Assembly (NCBI GenBank): GCA_958296015.1
Contig: CATQIH010000040.1
Location: 1-64,000 of the forward strand
Direction: 5' to 3'
DNA: 64,000 nt
Source: Cyclobacteriaceae bacterium
GTDB taxonomy: Bacteria; Bacteroidota; Bacteroidia; Cytophagales; Cyclobacteriaceae
Shown: one piece after another, positions 56,518 through 64,000 of the stretch
How positions within the stretch are numbered: position 1 is the first letter of the stretch
Layout of the letters: each line of letters opens with the position of its first letter
The notes under the pieces: generated by a model
The model's input: only the letters and a program-made list of their open reading frames with translations
What the model was told of the DNA's origin: nothing
Databases searched by the model: none
Translations under genes and position numbers: made by a program

Positions 56518-56535
56518 TGTTACAACGTAAAGTAC

Positions 56536-56967
56536 TTACACTTTCGGCACCACTTCACTCAAACCTATCAGCCACATTTTTGCGTCCTTTTCATTATTGA
56601 AGTGCCCAAATTCTATACCTGACACAGTATCTTTCAAGTTGTTTTTAGCAGACAATTCAGTAAAATAGTTGGGAGAATGTACGTGAGCAAACCGCTTCAG
56701 ACCAGCATCTTTCATTCCCGGAATCCATACTTTGCCCAGCCATTCTTCAACAGGTGGCCATGGCCCTGTTTGCTTGCGGTTGTCGTTCAGCACCAAGCTC
56801 TTCTTTGAGTGCTTAATGACCTCTACTATTTTCCAACATGCTGTTTTAGAGGCTTCTGCCTCATTCACAAACCCTATCCACTCTACATAAATAAGGTCCT
56901 CTTTGGGCAAAAGAGAAATCGTACAAAATACAATTCCTTTAGAATTTTTAATACTGGTAGTTTCCAT
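56536..56967 (-). CDS. STAS-like domain protein, hypothetical
   Basis: 143-residue cytoplasmic protein. The pattern of alternating strands and helices (IVFCTISLLPKEDLIYVEWIGFVNEAEASKTACWKIVEVIKHSKKSLVLNDNRKQTG) resembles STAS/SpoIIAA-like proteins of Bacteroidota. Function unknown. Convergent with rpmA. Confidence 0.6.
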   Translation of the reverse strand: METTSIKNSKGIVFCTISLLPKEDLIYVEWIGFVNEAEASKTACWKIVEVIKHSKKSLVLNDNRKQTGPWPPVEEWLGKVWIPGMKDAGLKRFAHVHSPNYFTELSAKNNLKDTVSGIEFGHFNNEKDAKMWLIGLSEVVPKV

Positions 56968-57104
56968 TGCTTATAATGATTTGATGTTTATAATGTAAAG
57001 AATAGTTAATGGCAAATATCTATTATCATTTTCATTGACAGAAGGGGATAAACTTTATAAACTTACATCACACAGAAAAGCGTAGTTTAGCATCTTTGCA
57101 ATGC

Positions 57105-58028
57105 TCAAAACTGGTCACCAGCAATTAAATAGTCTGGATGTTGTTTGAACCACTGCCGGGCTTGCTGCAACGCAGTTGGGTAGCTGCTCACTGCCAGATC
57201 GCCACTTTCATCTACGGATAAAGGGAAACTCCGGATCACCGGTGCCAGCAATTCCAGCACCCGGTAGCCGCAGACGATGTTTTCATCAGCTTCCGGATCG
57301 GCCGACGCACAATTTTTGTCATTACTTTGCACAACAGTGACCAGGTAGTCTACCGCAGCTTTTTGCCGGGTATACACCAGATCGGGCAGCAATTCATACA
57401 CCACATCATCGTCGACCGGGTAGCGTTTAGCGCGGGCCAGCACCGTAGCCAGTGCTTCCTGGTCTCCCAGCCGGGCCAGTGCCAGTTGCGCAGACCAGCG
57501 ATCGCGAGCAGAAAGACTAGCCAGCAGGTTTTTCAGGGCAGGCACCTGGTCCTGCATCCCCACATAACCAATGAGGCGAAGAATCCGGTGGAAGTGCGGC
57601 GGTTGCTCGGACAATAACCCCGCCAGCTGTTGACGCGACCGGGTGGTAAAATCATCAGGTTGAAACTCTGTCAGGAAGCTGCTGGCCCGTCCGCTGTTGC
57701 CACTATCTGCATCCTGCACCGCAGCTACCAACTGGCCGACTACCTGCTGGCGCACCTTCTGATCCTGACTGTGCAAACCAACCTGTTGTGCTATATAATA
57801 GGCTTTGCCCCGCACCGTAGCCAGCGTGTCGGCGTAGTAAGGCGATAAGGCCGTGAGCACTTCCGTATGTTGCCCATGTTCTTGCCACAGGCTACGCGGC
57901 GTAGCAGGGTTGCGCCCCTCACGCACCTGGGTGAAGTAATTGGTGATGACAGATGAAGGAGACTGAGCGAAAAGCCCTTCGATAGATACGAAGCACAGAG
58001 CCAAGGTGATAGCCAGTTGATATATCAT
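57105..58028 (-). CDS. Secreted HEAT-like repeat protein
   Basis: 307-residue protein with a signal peptide (SIEGLFA|QSP) and a run of helical pairs (RQQLAGLLSE ... ALKNLLASLSARDRWSAQLALARLGDQEALATVLARA) like an armadillo/HEAT solenoid. No catalytic motif is evident. It is GC-richer than the island immediately upstream on the same strand. Confidence 0.65.
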   Translation of the reverse strand: MIYQLAITLALCFVSIEGLFAQSPSSVITNYFTQVREGRNPATPRSLWQEHGQHTEVLTALSPYYADTLATVRGKAYYIAQQVGLHSQDQKVRQQVVGQLVAAVQDADSGNSGRASSFLTEFQPDDFTTRSRQQLAGLLSEQPPHFHRILRLIGYVGMQDQVPALKNLLASLSARDRWSAQLALARLGDQEALATVLARAKRYPVDDDVVYELLPDLVYTRQKAAVDYLVTVVQSNDKNCASADPEADENIVCGYRVLELLAPVIRSFPLSVDESGDLAVSSYPTALQQARQWFKQHPDYLIAGDQF

Positions 58029-58046
58029 TGGGAGTGTATTTTGTCA

Positions 58047-58616
58047 TTAATCAAAAGCTGCTGTAATGGTGCTTATTTTGCTTTCTTTGAACTGAATCTT
58101 GAGCACATAGTCGGATATCTGGTTGAGCATTCCTCGCCTGAGCATGATGACAGCTTCATTTTTATCATCAGTTTGCTTGTGAAAAGCGGGCAATTATTCT
58201 CCTACTTTTAATATCTTATCTTCAGCTTTCAGCCAAATCCTATTGTCATACAGCTCGATGCTAAAAAGGCTGTACTGATCTTGCTCTAAGCCATCTCAAA
58301 AAGAATGATCAAAGAATTCAACATAAGAAGTGCCATATTTCATGCTTACAATTTCTGTTTCCATCAAGTCATCATTTCTTGTTTGTATTTCATCAGGTTG
58401 ACCAAATTCATGAATGAATGACCTTTTATCCGTGTACCTATAATAGCCATTTCTATCTATAGAATCTACTTTCTGAAGAATACTGCTTCTGCCAATCATT
58501 ATGTCTTCAATATTGATAGACTGTACCTGATTACCCTGAGCGATACTACAATTTGTAGTTAAAGCCATCAGAAGAAAAGATCTATATAACAGCTTTGTAT
58601 TTCTTATGGCTGTCAT
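58047..58616 (-). pseudogene. Decayed paralogue of the island's small secreted proteins
   Basis: From ATG 58616 the frame encodes a signal peptide (TTNCSIA|QGN) and HEFGQPDEIQ, then meets TGA at 58298-58296 after DHSF. The same frame continues sensibly (DGLEQDQYSLFSIELYDNRIW...), meets TAA at 58196-58194, and continues again (MLNQISDYVLKIQFKESKIS) to TAA at 58049-58047. Both stops are one transition away from Trp and Gln codons. The full 190 codons match the length of the intact paralogues. The first 107 codons could still make a short product. Confidence 0.75.
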
Positions 58617-58639
58617 GGGTTTATTAGCAGCAACTATTG

Positions 58640-59158
58640 TTATAAAGGTGTCCAAAGTACTATTTGCTTTAGCTTTTCGTGTGAAAAGACAAAAGACATC
58701 TCTATATCATAGACAATATCTTCTTTTGTATTTCCCACACAAACGGTTAGTGTTTGTTCAGGGCTTGTCTTTTCTTCCTCGCTTAGTTGGCGATAAGATT
58801 TGGGAAAGATAGTTTTTATTGCTTCTATAGGATCGCCGACTTTAATTTGCTGGTAATTTATAGGGTACTCTCTATTGGAAACAGTGAATCCTGTTACTTC
58901 TCCTTGTTCAATATCAAAGAAAGATTTTCTATAATAATACCGCTTTGATGTATCTTCATCGACAAGAGGATCAAAAGATATTTTTAAGCTATCATAACTC
59001 CCAAAACTATTTGTCACTTCTTCTGCTGAAGTACCTAATCCTATTCCTAATACATTAGCCTTGGATATGTCTATCACATCGTACTTATAGTTTTGTGCAC
59101 ATGACATACAGGGTACTAAAAACATCAGTATAATAATATATCTACCTTGGATTACCAT
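58640..59158 (-). CDS. Small secreted protein, candidate periplasmic partner of the truncated M23 gene
   Basis: 172 residues from ATG 59158 (59164 also possible). Signal peptide ending MSCA|QNY, which could alternatively be read as a lipobox. The body has two similar halves with the island pattern: a start like LGTSAEEVTNSFGSYD, then YYYRKSFFDIEQGEVTGF, then GDPIEAIKTIFPKSYRQL. The start codon lies inside the last codons of the M23 gene. No function known; periplasmic location beside a peptidoglycan hydrolase suggests an immunity-like role (inference). Confidence 0.7.
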   Translation of the reverse strand: MVIQGRYIIILMFLVPCMSCAQNYKYDVIDISKANVLGIGLGTSAEEVTNSFGSYDSLKISFDPLVDEDTSKRYYYRKSFFDIEQGEVTGFTVSNREYPINYQQIKVGDPIEAIKTIFPKSYRQLSEEEKTSPEQTLTVCVGNTKEDIVYDIEMSFVFSHEKLKQIVLWTPL

Positions 59159-59996
59159 TTTCATCAAATTTAGTAGCTAAATAATTTTCAGGATTAACTC
59201 GGGTTGCCTTCTGATATGAATCACCTTCATTCCCTAGTTTTGTAATGATATGAACATGTTGGCTATCTTTCTGGCTTTTTAAATGTTTCGCGTTACCAGT
59301 AATTCCTGATATTCCTATTTCTCCTCCTTTCTCTATACTACTTGTAGCATCACTACTTTCTTTTAGGTGTGCGTACAATAAGTAAAGCACTTTCTTATCA
59401 GGTAGATTACTTTTTATGATCACATAGTATCCTAAATCTTTGTGCTCTTCTACCGAAGCAGCAAATACTGTTCCTGAGGAAATGCTTCTTATTGTTGTTC
59501 CTATAGGTGCATGAATATCTACACCTCCATGATATTTTTTCCCTTTTGTATCGTTACATTTTTTGGTGGGATCACTTCTTGTACATCCAAACCTACCGCC
59601 ATGAGTTCCACTTACACCAGAAGATGTAATACGCATCTTAGGTACAGGATCACCCAACAGAGTACCATCAGCAAGCACGTTGTCATCGCTTTGTGTAAAG
59701 TATTTTTTGATAAGATCGACATGTTCGTTTTTGACTTGAATGAGAAGCTTGGGTTTGTTTTTGTCTTTTCCTTCGCAAAAACCCAACAACGTATAAGGCT
59801 TTTCTTTGTCCACCATAAATTCTACTAGATGATCACGTCTGAAAATGGGTTTTTCTTCTAAAACATACAAAGCTAGTGCATTGTCAAGTTTTAATTTTAG
59901 GATAGACTGATTTAAGCTTGCAGCGCGCATTGTCAATTTTGAGTTGCCAATCCACACCGCGTTGGCTTTGGTTGACATCTTCTGACCAAGCACCAA
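59142..59996 (-). CDS. M23 metallopeptidase domain protein, 5' end cut by IS630
   Basis: Only the sequence from about 59873 downward belongs to the original gene; everything upstream to 59996 is IS630 sequence read through its end. What remains: a beta-rich domain (LALYVLEEKPIF ... LLGFCEGKDK), the linker GDPVPKMRI...GGRFGC, and an M23 endopeptidase domain with HGGVD and HVH zinc motifs and a Tyr-Ala-His strand (YLLYAHL). It is homologous to the protein at 63011. No signal peptide is visible. A start inside the IS (for example ATG 59930) could express it. Confidence 0.75.
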   Translation of the reverse strand: MVLGQKMSTKANAVWIGNSKLTMRAASLNQSILKLKLDNALALYVLEEKPIFRRDHLVEFMVDKEKPYTLLGFCEGKDKNKPKLLIQVKNEHVDLIKKYFTQSDDNVLADGTLLGDPVPKMRITSSGVSGTHGGRFGCTRSDPTKKCNDTKGKKYHGGVDIHAPIGTTIRSISSGTVFAASVEEHKDLGYYVIIKSNLPDKKVLYLLYAHLKESSDATSSIEKGGEIGISGITGNAKHLKSQKDSQHVHIITKLGNEGDSYQKATRVNPENYLATKFDENGNPR

Positions 59997-61125
59997 TTTC
60001 TTGCTGTAATGTTTCTATATCTGCTATGCGGCGGTGGGCTAGGCACTGCCGCGTCATGGCACCGCGTCACGGCGACTGAGTTCGTTCTCAGCAATATTGA
60101 GCCAGGAGCCGTGTTTAGGAGTATAGCAAAACTCAATCCGGCGAACTAATTGGCGGGCTTTCTTAGGTTCAAATACTTCGTAAAAGGCTCCTTTGGTATG
60201 CGTATTGAGATTGTCACAAACTAAGGTCACTTTCTCACAGTTAACATATCGTCCTTGTAGCAGATATGCTACTTCAATAGCCCAGTCTGCCTTTGTACGA
60301 TGGGATCGTGTTTGTGCTTGTCTCCAACCTGATAAAGGCTCAGTAAACATGAAGATACTAGCCGTACCAGCTCGCTGATATCGCCGGGCGACCCAGTCAT
60401 AGTCTATTCGGCGCGGATGTTCCTTGCTAGCGGCAATAGGTTGGCGCATTTCTTTGATCAACTGTACAGGTTGCTCGTCCATGCGGAGCACTGGACGATC
60501 TGAATTATAAGGCTGTTGATAAGTTTCTAGTACTTCCTCCATTTAGCTACAAACTCACTATCAGACTGTGGTGGGATCACCCAGTAAGCGATCTTACGCT
60601 TGGTCATGCCGTTTTTTTTAGAGTCTGTCGCACGGTTTCATGACTGATAGACTCTACTACTTCCAACTCAACAAGCTTACGGGCTAGCAGGCGTAGTGTC
60701 CAGTGACCATAGCCAGTTGGAGGCGAACCAAGTCGCAGGGCAATCATTTCAGCTTCTTGCTGCCCATCTAATAGTTTACTGACGGGAGGGCCGTCCCGCT
60801 GTTTACTATTAAGCGTCTGTTCAAAGCCTTGTAAAACAAAACGTTGCCGAAGGTTCTCAACTGTTTTAGTACGGCAGCAACAAGCTTCTGCTATCCGCTT
60901 ATCAGTCCAAGCAGGTCCTTGAGTATCGGCTTTGAGCAAAATATATGCTCGCCGTACTTTTTGATTGCTGCCTTTTAACTTCCTGATTACTTCATGTAGT
61001 GTCTGGCGCTCCTGCTCATGGAGACTTACTATATATTTTTTCTGCATAACAATTTCATTTGTCTTTGCTGATTTACTAATCATGAAAATAACACTAAATC
61101 CTAATATCTAATTCTGACAATGCAC
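59876..61125 (-). mobile_element. IS630 family insertion sequence
   Basis: 1,250-bp element flanked by TA duplications (59874-59875 and 61126-61127), as IS630 elements target TA. The terminal inverted repeats share GTGCATTGTCA exactly and match at 22 of 28 positions. It encodes one transposase on the reverse strand, broken into several frames. It interrupts an M23 gene. Confidence 0.9.
59884..61047 (-). pseudogene. IS630 transposase, multiply frameshifted
   Basis: N-terminal helix-turn-helix part from ATG 61047 (QKKYIVSLHEQERQTL) runs to an A8 tract at about 60610. A -1 shift there (A-AAA-AAA, a classic slippery site) continues to MTKRKIAYWVIPPQSDSEFVA. Another -1 shift near 60542 enters MEEVLETYQ... 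with the DDE residues in RMDEQP, VCDNLNTH and WLNIAENELS. A third change, linked to a 14-nt partial duplication near 60055-60075, enters the C-terminal MTRQCLAHRR...KSVYPKIKT, which ends at 59884. The first shift may be programmed; the other two look like damage. Confidence 0.8.
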
Positions 61126-61203
61126 TAGGCTGCTTTTTCGGCAATGTCTAGAAGCATAACAATACAGTTTAGCATAGGCAATAAGGCATTTTGACTACCT
61201 TTC

Positions 61204-61776
61204 TCAATCATCATACCTAGTAGAAATATTGTAAATCCTGTCTTCTCTTATAACAAAGATGATCTCCAAGCCCTTTCTCCTTCCTTCTTCAAAAACGATT
61301 AATCTAAATGATTTATGGGGTAAGCTATCTTCCTGGTAAGCAGCATATGAATCAGGATATATGCTTCGCAGCTTGTCTAAGCCTTGGCCTACCTCAAAGT
61401 TGCTTTGTTCAATATTTAAGCTGAATGACAAATCGAACAATAAGAAACTACTAAATAAGAATTTACCGGGATCGGATTGATAAAAGTAAAGGAACGTTTT
61501 TTCATCTTGACCATAATAGAATACAGTAAATTTCTCATCATTATATTCATCAAAATCGTTTCTTTTCTTATTAGGGGAACCTAGCAACTCAGTAGCACGG
61601 TCTGGTGAATCATTAAATTTCAACCCCGATACATTGATATCCTTTATTTCTACAACGTTATGCTTGATAGAGTCAATATCATTGCCGTAATAACTTTGTC
61701 CACAAGCTGATAAACAAAAAATCATGCACAGAAGGCTTGTAAGGTAAATACTATTTTTTGTATTATAATTTATCAA
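61204..61776 (-). CDS. Small secreted lipoprotein of the island family
   Basis: 190 residues from TTG 61776, 19 nt after the previous gene. Lipobox CLSAC, then the family pattern: DSPDRATELLGSPNKK, KFTVFYYGQ...FLYFYQ, VGQGLDKLRSIYPDSYAAY. Related in layout to the proteins at 58640 and 62473. Just past its stop on this strand is a short frame from ATG 61214 (LLPMLNCIVMLL) that ends at 61125 beside the IS; I could not join it to the M23 frame. Confidence 0.7.
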   Translation of the reverse strand: MINYNTKNSIYLTSLLCMIFCLSACGQSYYGNDIDSIKHNVVEIKDINVSGLKFNDSPDRATELLGSPNKKRNDFDEYNDEKFTVFYYGQDEKTFLYFYQSDPGKFLFSSFLLFDLSFSLNIEQSNFEVGQGLDKLRSIYPDSYAAYQEDSLPHKSFRLIVFEEGRRKGLEIIFVIREDRIYNISTRYDD

Positions 61777-61795
61777 AACCTTAAATCTACGTTTG

Positions 61796-62473
61796 TTAAT
61801 GCTTCTTATTACCCTCCTGGATTTTTTGTTTGGCAAAGTCTGAGGAAACAGGAGTCCACCACGTATCTGAGGCTTCATCTTCAAATCGTTTGCTGCCCAC
61901 TTCCAGCCACTTTTCGGTACCGGCTTTGCGCTCATACAAAATATATTCGCAAGGATAAATAGGATAATAAGAGGTAATAGGGCCACCTTCGGCACTTTCT
62001 ATAACTTTCTCTAGGTATTGCTTATCAAGATAAAAAGCATACATATCAAAATCTTTGAGCATAGTAGAATCTTCTTTAAGCAGTCTGGGAGAAGCTAACG
62101 CAAAAGGATAATTAGGTGCTTGTGGAAATCTTTTTCTGACAAGTTCGCAGTATTTATCCGTGCCATCTTTATAAAGCAATAAAATTTTGGCATCTCCACT
62201 TTCATTGCCTTTTTCTTTGTAGTCAACATATAGTATTACCTCTCCAGAGTAATACCATTGTATATCTTTACTTATGTATTGTAAAAAGTCTATGGGTGGT
62301 TCTTTTTGTTCTTTTTTTGAAGTTACCGTAGTGAATTCTGGTGTATAAATCACTTCTATAGGTTGTTGAATAGGTAAATCACTTGAAATTTCTTCTGTAT
62401 TTCTGGACTCTGTATTACAGGATAATGTACTAATCAGAGTGATGTTCAATATTAATGTTGTTTTCATGTACAT
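61796..62473 (-). CDS. Hypothetical lipoprotein
   Basis: 225-residue protein with lipobox STLSC, a Glu/Ser/Thr-rich linker, and a soluble alpha/beta domain (IQWYYSGEVILYVDYKEKG ... AKILLLYKDGTDKYCELV). It differs from the other small island proteins. It overlaps the upstream gene by one base (TAATG) and precedes the TTG-start gene, so three small envelope proteins follow the first M23 gene. Confidence 0.7.
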   Translation of the reverse strand: MYMKTTLILNITLISTLSCNTESRNTEEISSDLPIQQPIEVIYTPEFTTVTSKKEQKEPPIDFLQYISKDIQWYYSGEVILYVDYKEKGNESGDAKILLLYKDGTDKYCELVRKRFPQAPNYPFALASPRLLKEDSTMLKDFDMYAFYLDKQYLEKVIESAEGGPITSYYPIYPCEYILYERKAGTEKWLEVGSKRFEDEASDTWWTPVSSDFAKQKIQEGNKKH

Positions 62474-63030
62474 TAGGCAGGACGAAAAGAGGCAGATACT
62501 CCTATGACCTTGTTTTCGAGAATTTTGATATTGATGATGCCATCATACGATATAGCATTAAGGTAAGGAATAGCAATTCTGATATAAAAATCTTCTACTT
62601 GATTATTATCAGGATTTTGTCTTGAAATAAACTCATGATAGGAATTTGGGAAATGTTCTTGTAATATTTTTATAGAATCATCAACAGAAACCTGCATATT
62701 CCCCAATTTTACCGTGTATTGGTTACTATTAATATTGAAAGAGAAAAGATATGTTTCTCTACTCCACTCATAAAAGGTTAATTGAAGTGAATTATAAGTA
62801 AAATAAAACCATTTATCATATCCTTCTGCTTCTCCCTCCTCTTCTTCATAAACTGAATATTCCATAGGTTTTCCAAGCCTTTTCTCAATAGAATCCATTG
62901 GTGTGTTATAGTCTATATCTGCTACACTTACTGTGTACACATCAATAGTATCTAGTTGCTGACCTAATGCTAGGTTAGTGGAAGCAGTCAAAACGAAAAA
63001 TGAAAGAAGACTATTTAATAATATTTCCAT
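62473..63030 (-). CDS. Small secreted protein overlapping the first M23 gene
   Basis: 185 residues from ATG 63030. Signal peptide ending NLALG|QQL. Island-family pattern: TPMDSIEKRLGKPMEY, WFYFTYNSLQLTFYEW, VSVDDSIKILQEHFPNSYHEF. The ATG sits within the last codons of the M23 gene (20-nt overlap), at the position equivalent to the overlap in the second module. Candidate periplasmic partner or immunity protein (inference). Confidence 0.72.
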   Translation of the reverse strand: MEILLNSLLSFFVLTASTNLALGQQLDTIDVYTVSVADIDYNTPMDSIEKRLGKPMEYSVYEEEEGEAEGYDKWFYFTYNSLQLTFYEWSRETYLFSFNINSNQYTVKLGNMQVSVDDSIKILQEHFPNSYHEFISRQNPDNNQVEDFYIRIAIPYLNAISYDGIINIKILENKVIGVSASFRPA

Positions 63031-64000
63031 TACTATCAAAGTTTGTATTAAAATAATTTAAAGGATCAACCCTGCTGCTACCCGTAGTATTACCTTCATA
63101 TACATTTATATGAGTATGATAGCGCCATGTAGGTATGTTGTAGGCATTACCTGTATTCCCAGTCTTTCCTATTTTTTGGCCTTGCTTTATTTTAGCACCA
63201 ACTTTTATCCCATCCTTCACTTGATTTAGATGCGTATAGTAAACGTAAATTGTTATGTTCTTTTCTAGCCTGTGCTCTTCTGGAGTAGACTTGATCCTTA
63301 TTCTATTTCCAAAGGCACCTTGTGTACCTAAGGTACCGGAAGGAATCCCTTCAACAACTTTCTCTACTGTTCCTGAATACATCGCAAAGATATCTGTGTT
63401 TAATGTTGCGTAAACATCAATTCCAGCATGAACCGCCTCATTAGTATCATAACTTGGCAGATTAGGAATGTTGCTTGATAAGCAGCCTGTTCCAACTCTG
63501 GCACAGCCAAACATCCCACCAGAAGTTGGTGCACTATAGTTATGTACAATGCTCATCTCTATAAGAGGATCACCGGGTTTAGGACGATCTATATTGTACA
63601 CGTAAGATTCAAAATCCAAATGCTCCTCTTTTTCTACGTATATTTTTAAAGCGGTTACCCCCTCTAACATAGCATTTGGGTCAAAAGAACCATTTTTTTC
63701 ATTGAGCAGATAAAATTCATACATGAATAACTCATCATTACTTCCAGGTTTCTTATAAATTGATTTAAGATTTTGAGAAGGCCTTATAGGCAGATTTGCT
63801 TGAGGGCTTGTAGGATTAATGTTATTTTTTATCTCTAAACCTATATAACTAAATTCATAGTCGCCTAATTTGAAGTTAAAGCTTGCACCAGACGAGTTAG
63901 CAAACATATTTATGTCTGCTCTTCTTTCCTTCTTAATGTTGGCCTTTCGTATAATTTCTATCAATTCTCTAATACCTTCATTGCTTATTATTTTTTTTAA
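63011..64000 (-). CDS. M23 metallopeptidase domain protein, partial
   Basis: The frame is open to the window edge, so the 5' end is missing. The visible 329 residues hold a helical stretch (IRELIEIIRKANIKKERRADINMF), a beta-rich domain like that of the second module, the linker GDPLIEMSI...GGMFGCAR, and an M23 peptidoglycan endopeptidase domain with HAGID, YYTHL and HTH. It ends YFNTNFDSNGNIIK. No signal peptide is visible in this part. The linker and ends are shared with the gene at 59142, indicating module duplication. Confidence 0.8.
   Translation of the reverse strand, partial: LKKIISNEGIRELIEIIRKANIKKERRADINMFANSSGASFNFKLGDYEFSYIGLEIKNNINPTSPQANLPIRPSQNLKSIYKKPGSNDELFMYEFYLLNEKNGSFDPNAMLEGVTALKIYVEKEEHLDFESYVYNIDRPKPGDPLIEMSIVHNYSAPTSGGMFGCARVGTGCLSSNIPNLPSYDTNEAVHAGIDVYATLNTDIFAMYSGTVEKVVEGIPSGTLGTQGAFGNRIRIKSTPEEHRLEKNITIYVYYTHLNQVKDGIKVGAKIKQGQKIGKTGNTGNAYNIPTWRYHTHINVYEGNTTGSSRVDPLNYFNTNFDSNGNIIK

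Noticed and set aside
61125-61214. Short frame MMIEKGSQNALL... considered as the 5' exon of the IS-split M23 gene
   Set aside because: After removing the IS and one TA the frames do not join; the short frame ends in TAG at the insertion site.

Overview
The window comes from a Bacteroidota chromosome, most likely order Cytophagales. The signs are: -7/-33 promoters of the TAnnTTTG / TTTG type; a type IX secretion gene (porZ) with a C-terminal sorting domain; HU-HIG, DUF4296 and Nfu proteins; an L21 ribosomal protein with a C-terminal helix-hairpin-helix extension; and secreted proteins whose predicted mature ends all begin with Gln. No tRNA, rRNA or CRISPR array was recognised by eye.

Layout. 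0-14 kb: ZIP transporter, a hairpin-rich repeat region, thioredoxin-like protein, hicBA, Nfu-type Fe-S carrier, then a long forward run (nrnA, two FKBP lipoproteins, rdgB, udk, ktrA-like, GH92, type I glutaminyl cyclase), and marR with a ferredoxin reductase and ferredoxin. 14-19.3 kb: reverse operon rimP-nusA-infB with a terminator-like hairpin in its leader. 19.5-22.3 kb: M28-type glutaminyl cyclase, a beta-barrel-like protein and rfbA. 22.4-27.4 kb: cytochrome c maturation genes ccmB, C, D-like, E (CxxxY type) and F, with a decayed nuclease gene between ccmE and ccmF. 27.6-35 kb: yicC, a DUF4296 lipoprotein and the rod-shape operon mreBCD-mrdA-rodA. 35-41.5 kb: an antitoxin beside a frameshifted PIN toxin, tdk, porZ, a 1-kb repeat-packed spacer and an HU gene. 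41.7-51.5 kb: lipoproteins, recO, a 2OG-Fe(II) oxygenase, a chromate transporter and polysaccharide genes (wcaJ-type, two glycosyltransferases). 51.5-56.5 kb: nrdA, nrdB, rplU, rpmA. 58-64 kb: an AT-rich reverse-strand island of two M23 metallopeptidase genes, each overlapped by a small secreted protein gene, with paralogues, a decayed copy and an IS630 element.

Two themes stand out. First, the 58-64 kb island looks like a duplicated peptidoglycan-hydrolase plus periplasmic-partner (effector/immunity-like) system: both modules keep the same overlapping start site, and one has been cut by IS630. Second, short tandem repeats whose unit contains a small palindrome (14, 15 or 45 bp) occur both between genes and in frame inside rplU, nrdA, an oxygenase gene and porZ. 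The porZ repeat resembles half of a nested palindrome of about 160 bp in the spacer just downstream. Many boundaries, starts and functions are inferred from reading alone; no database search was possible.
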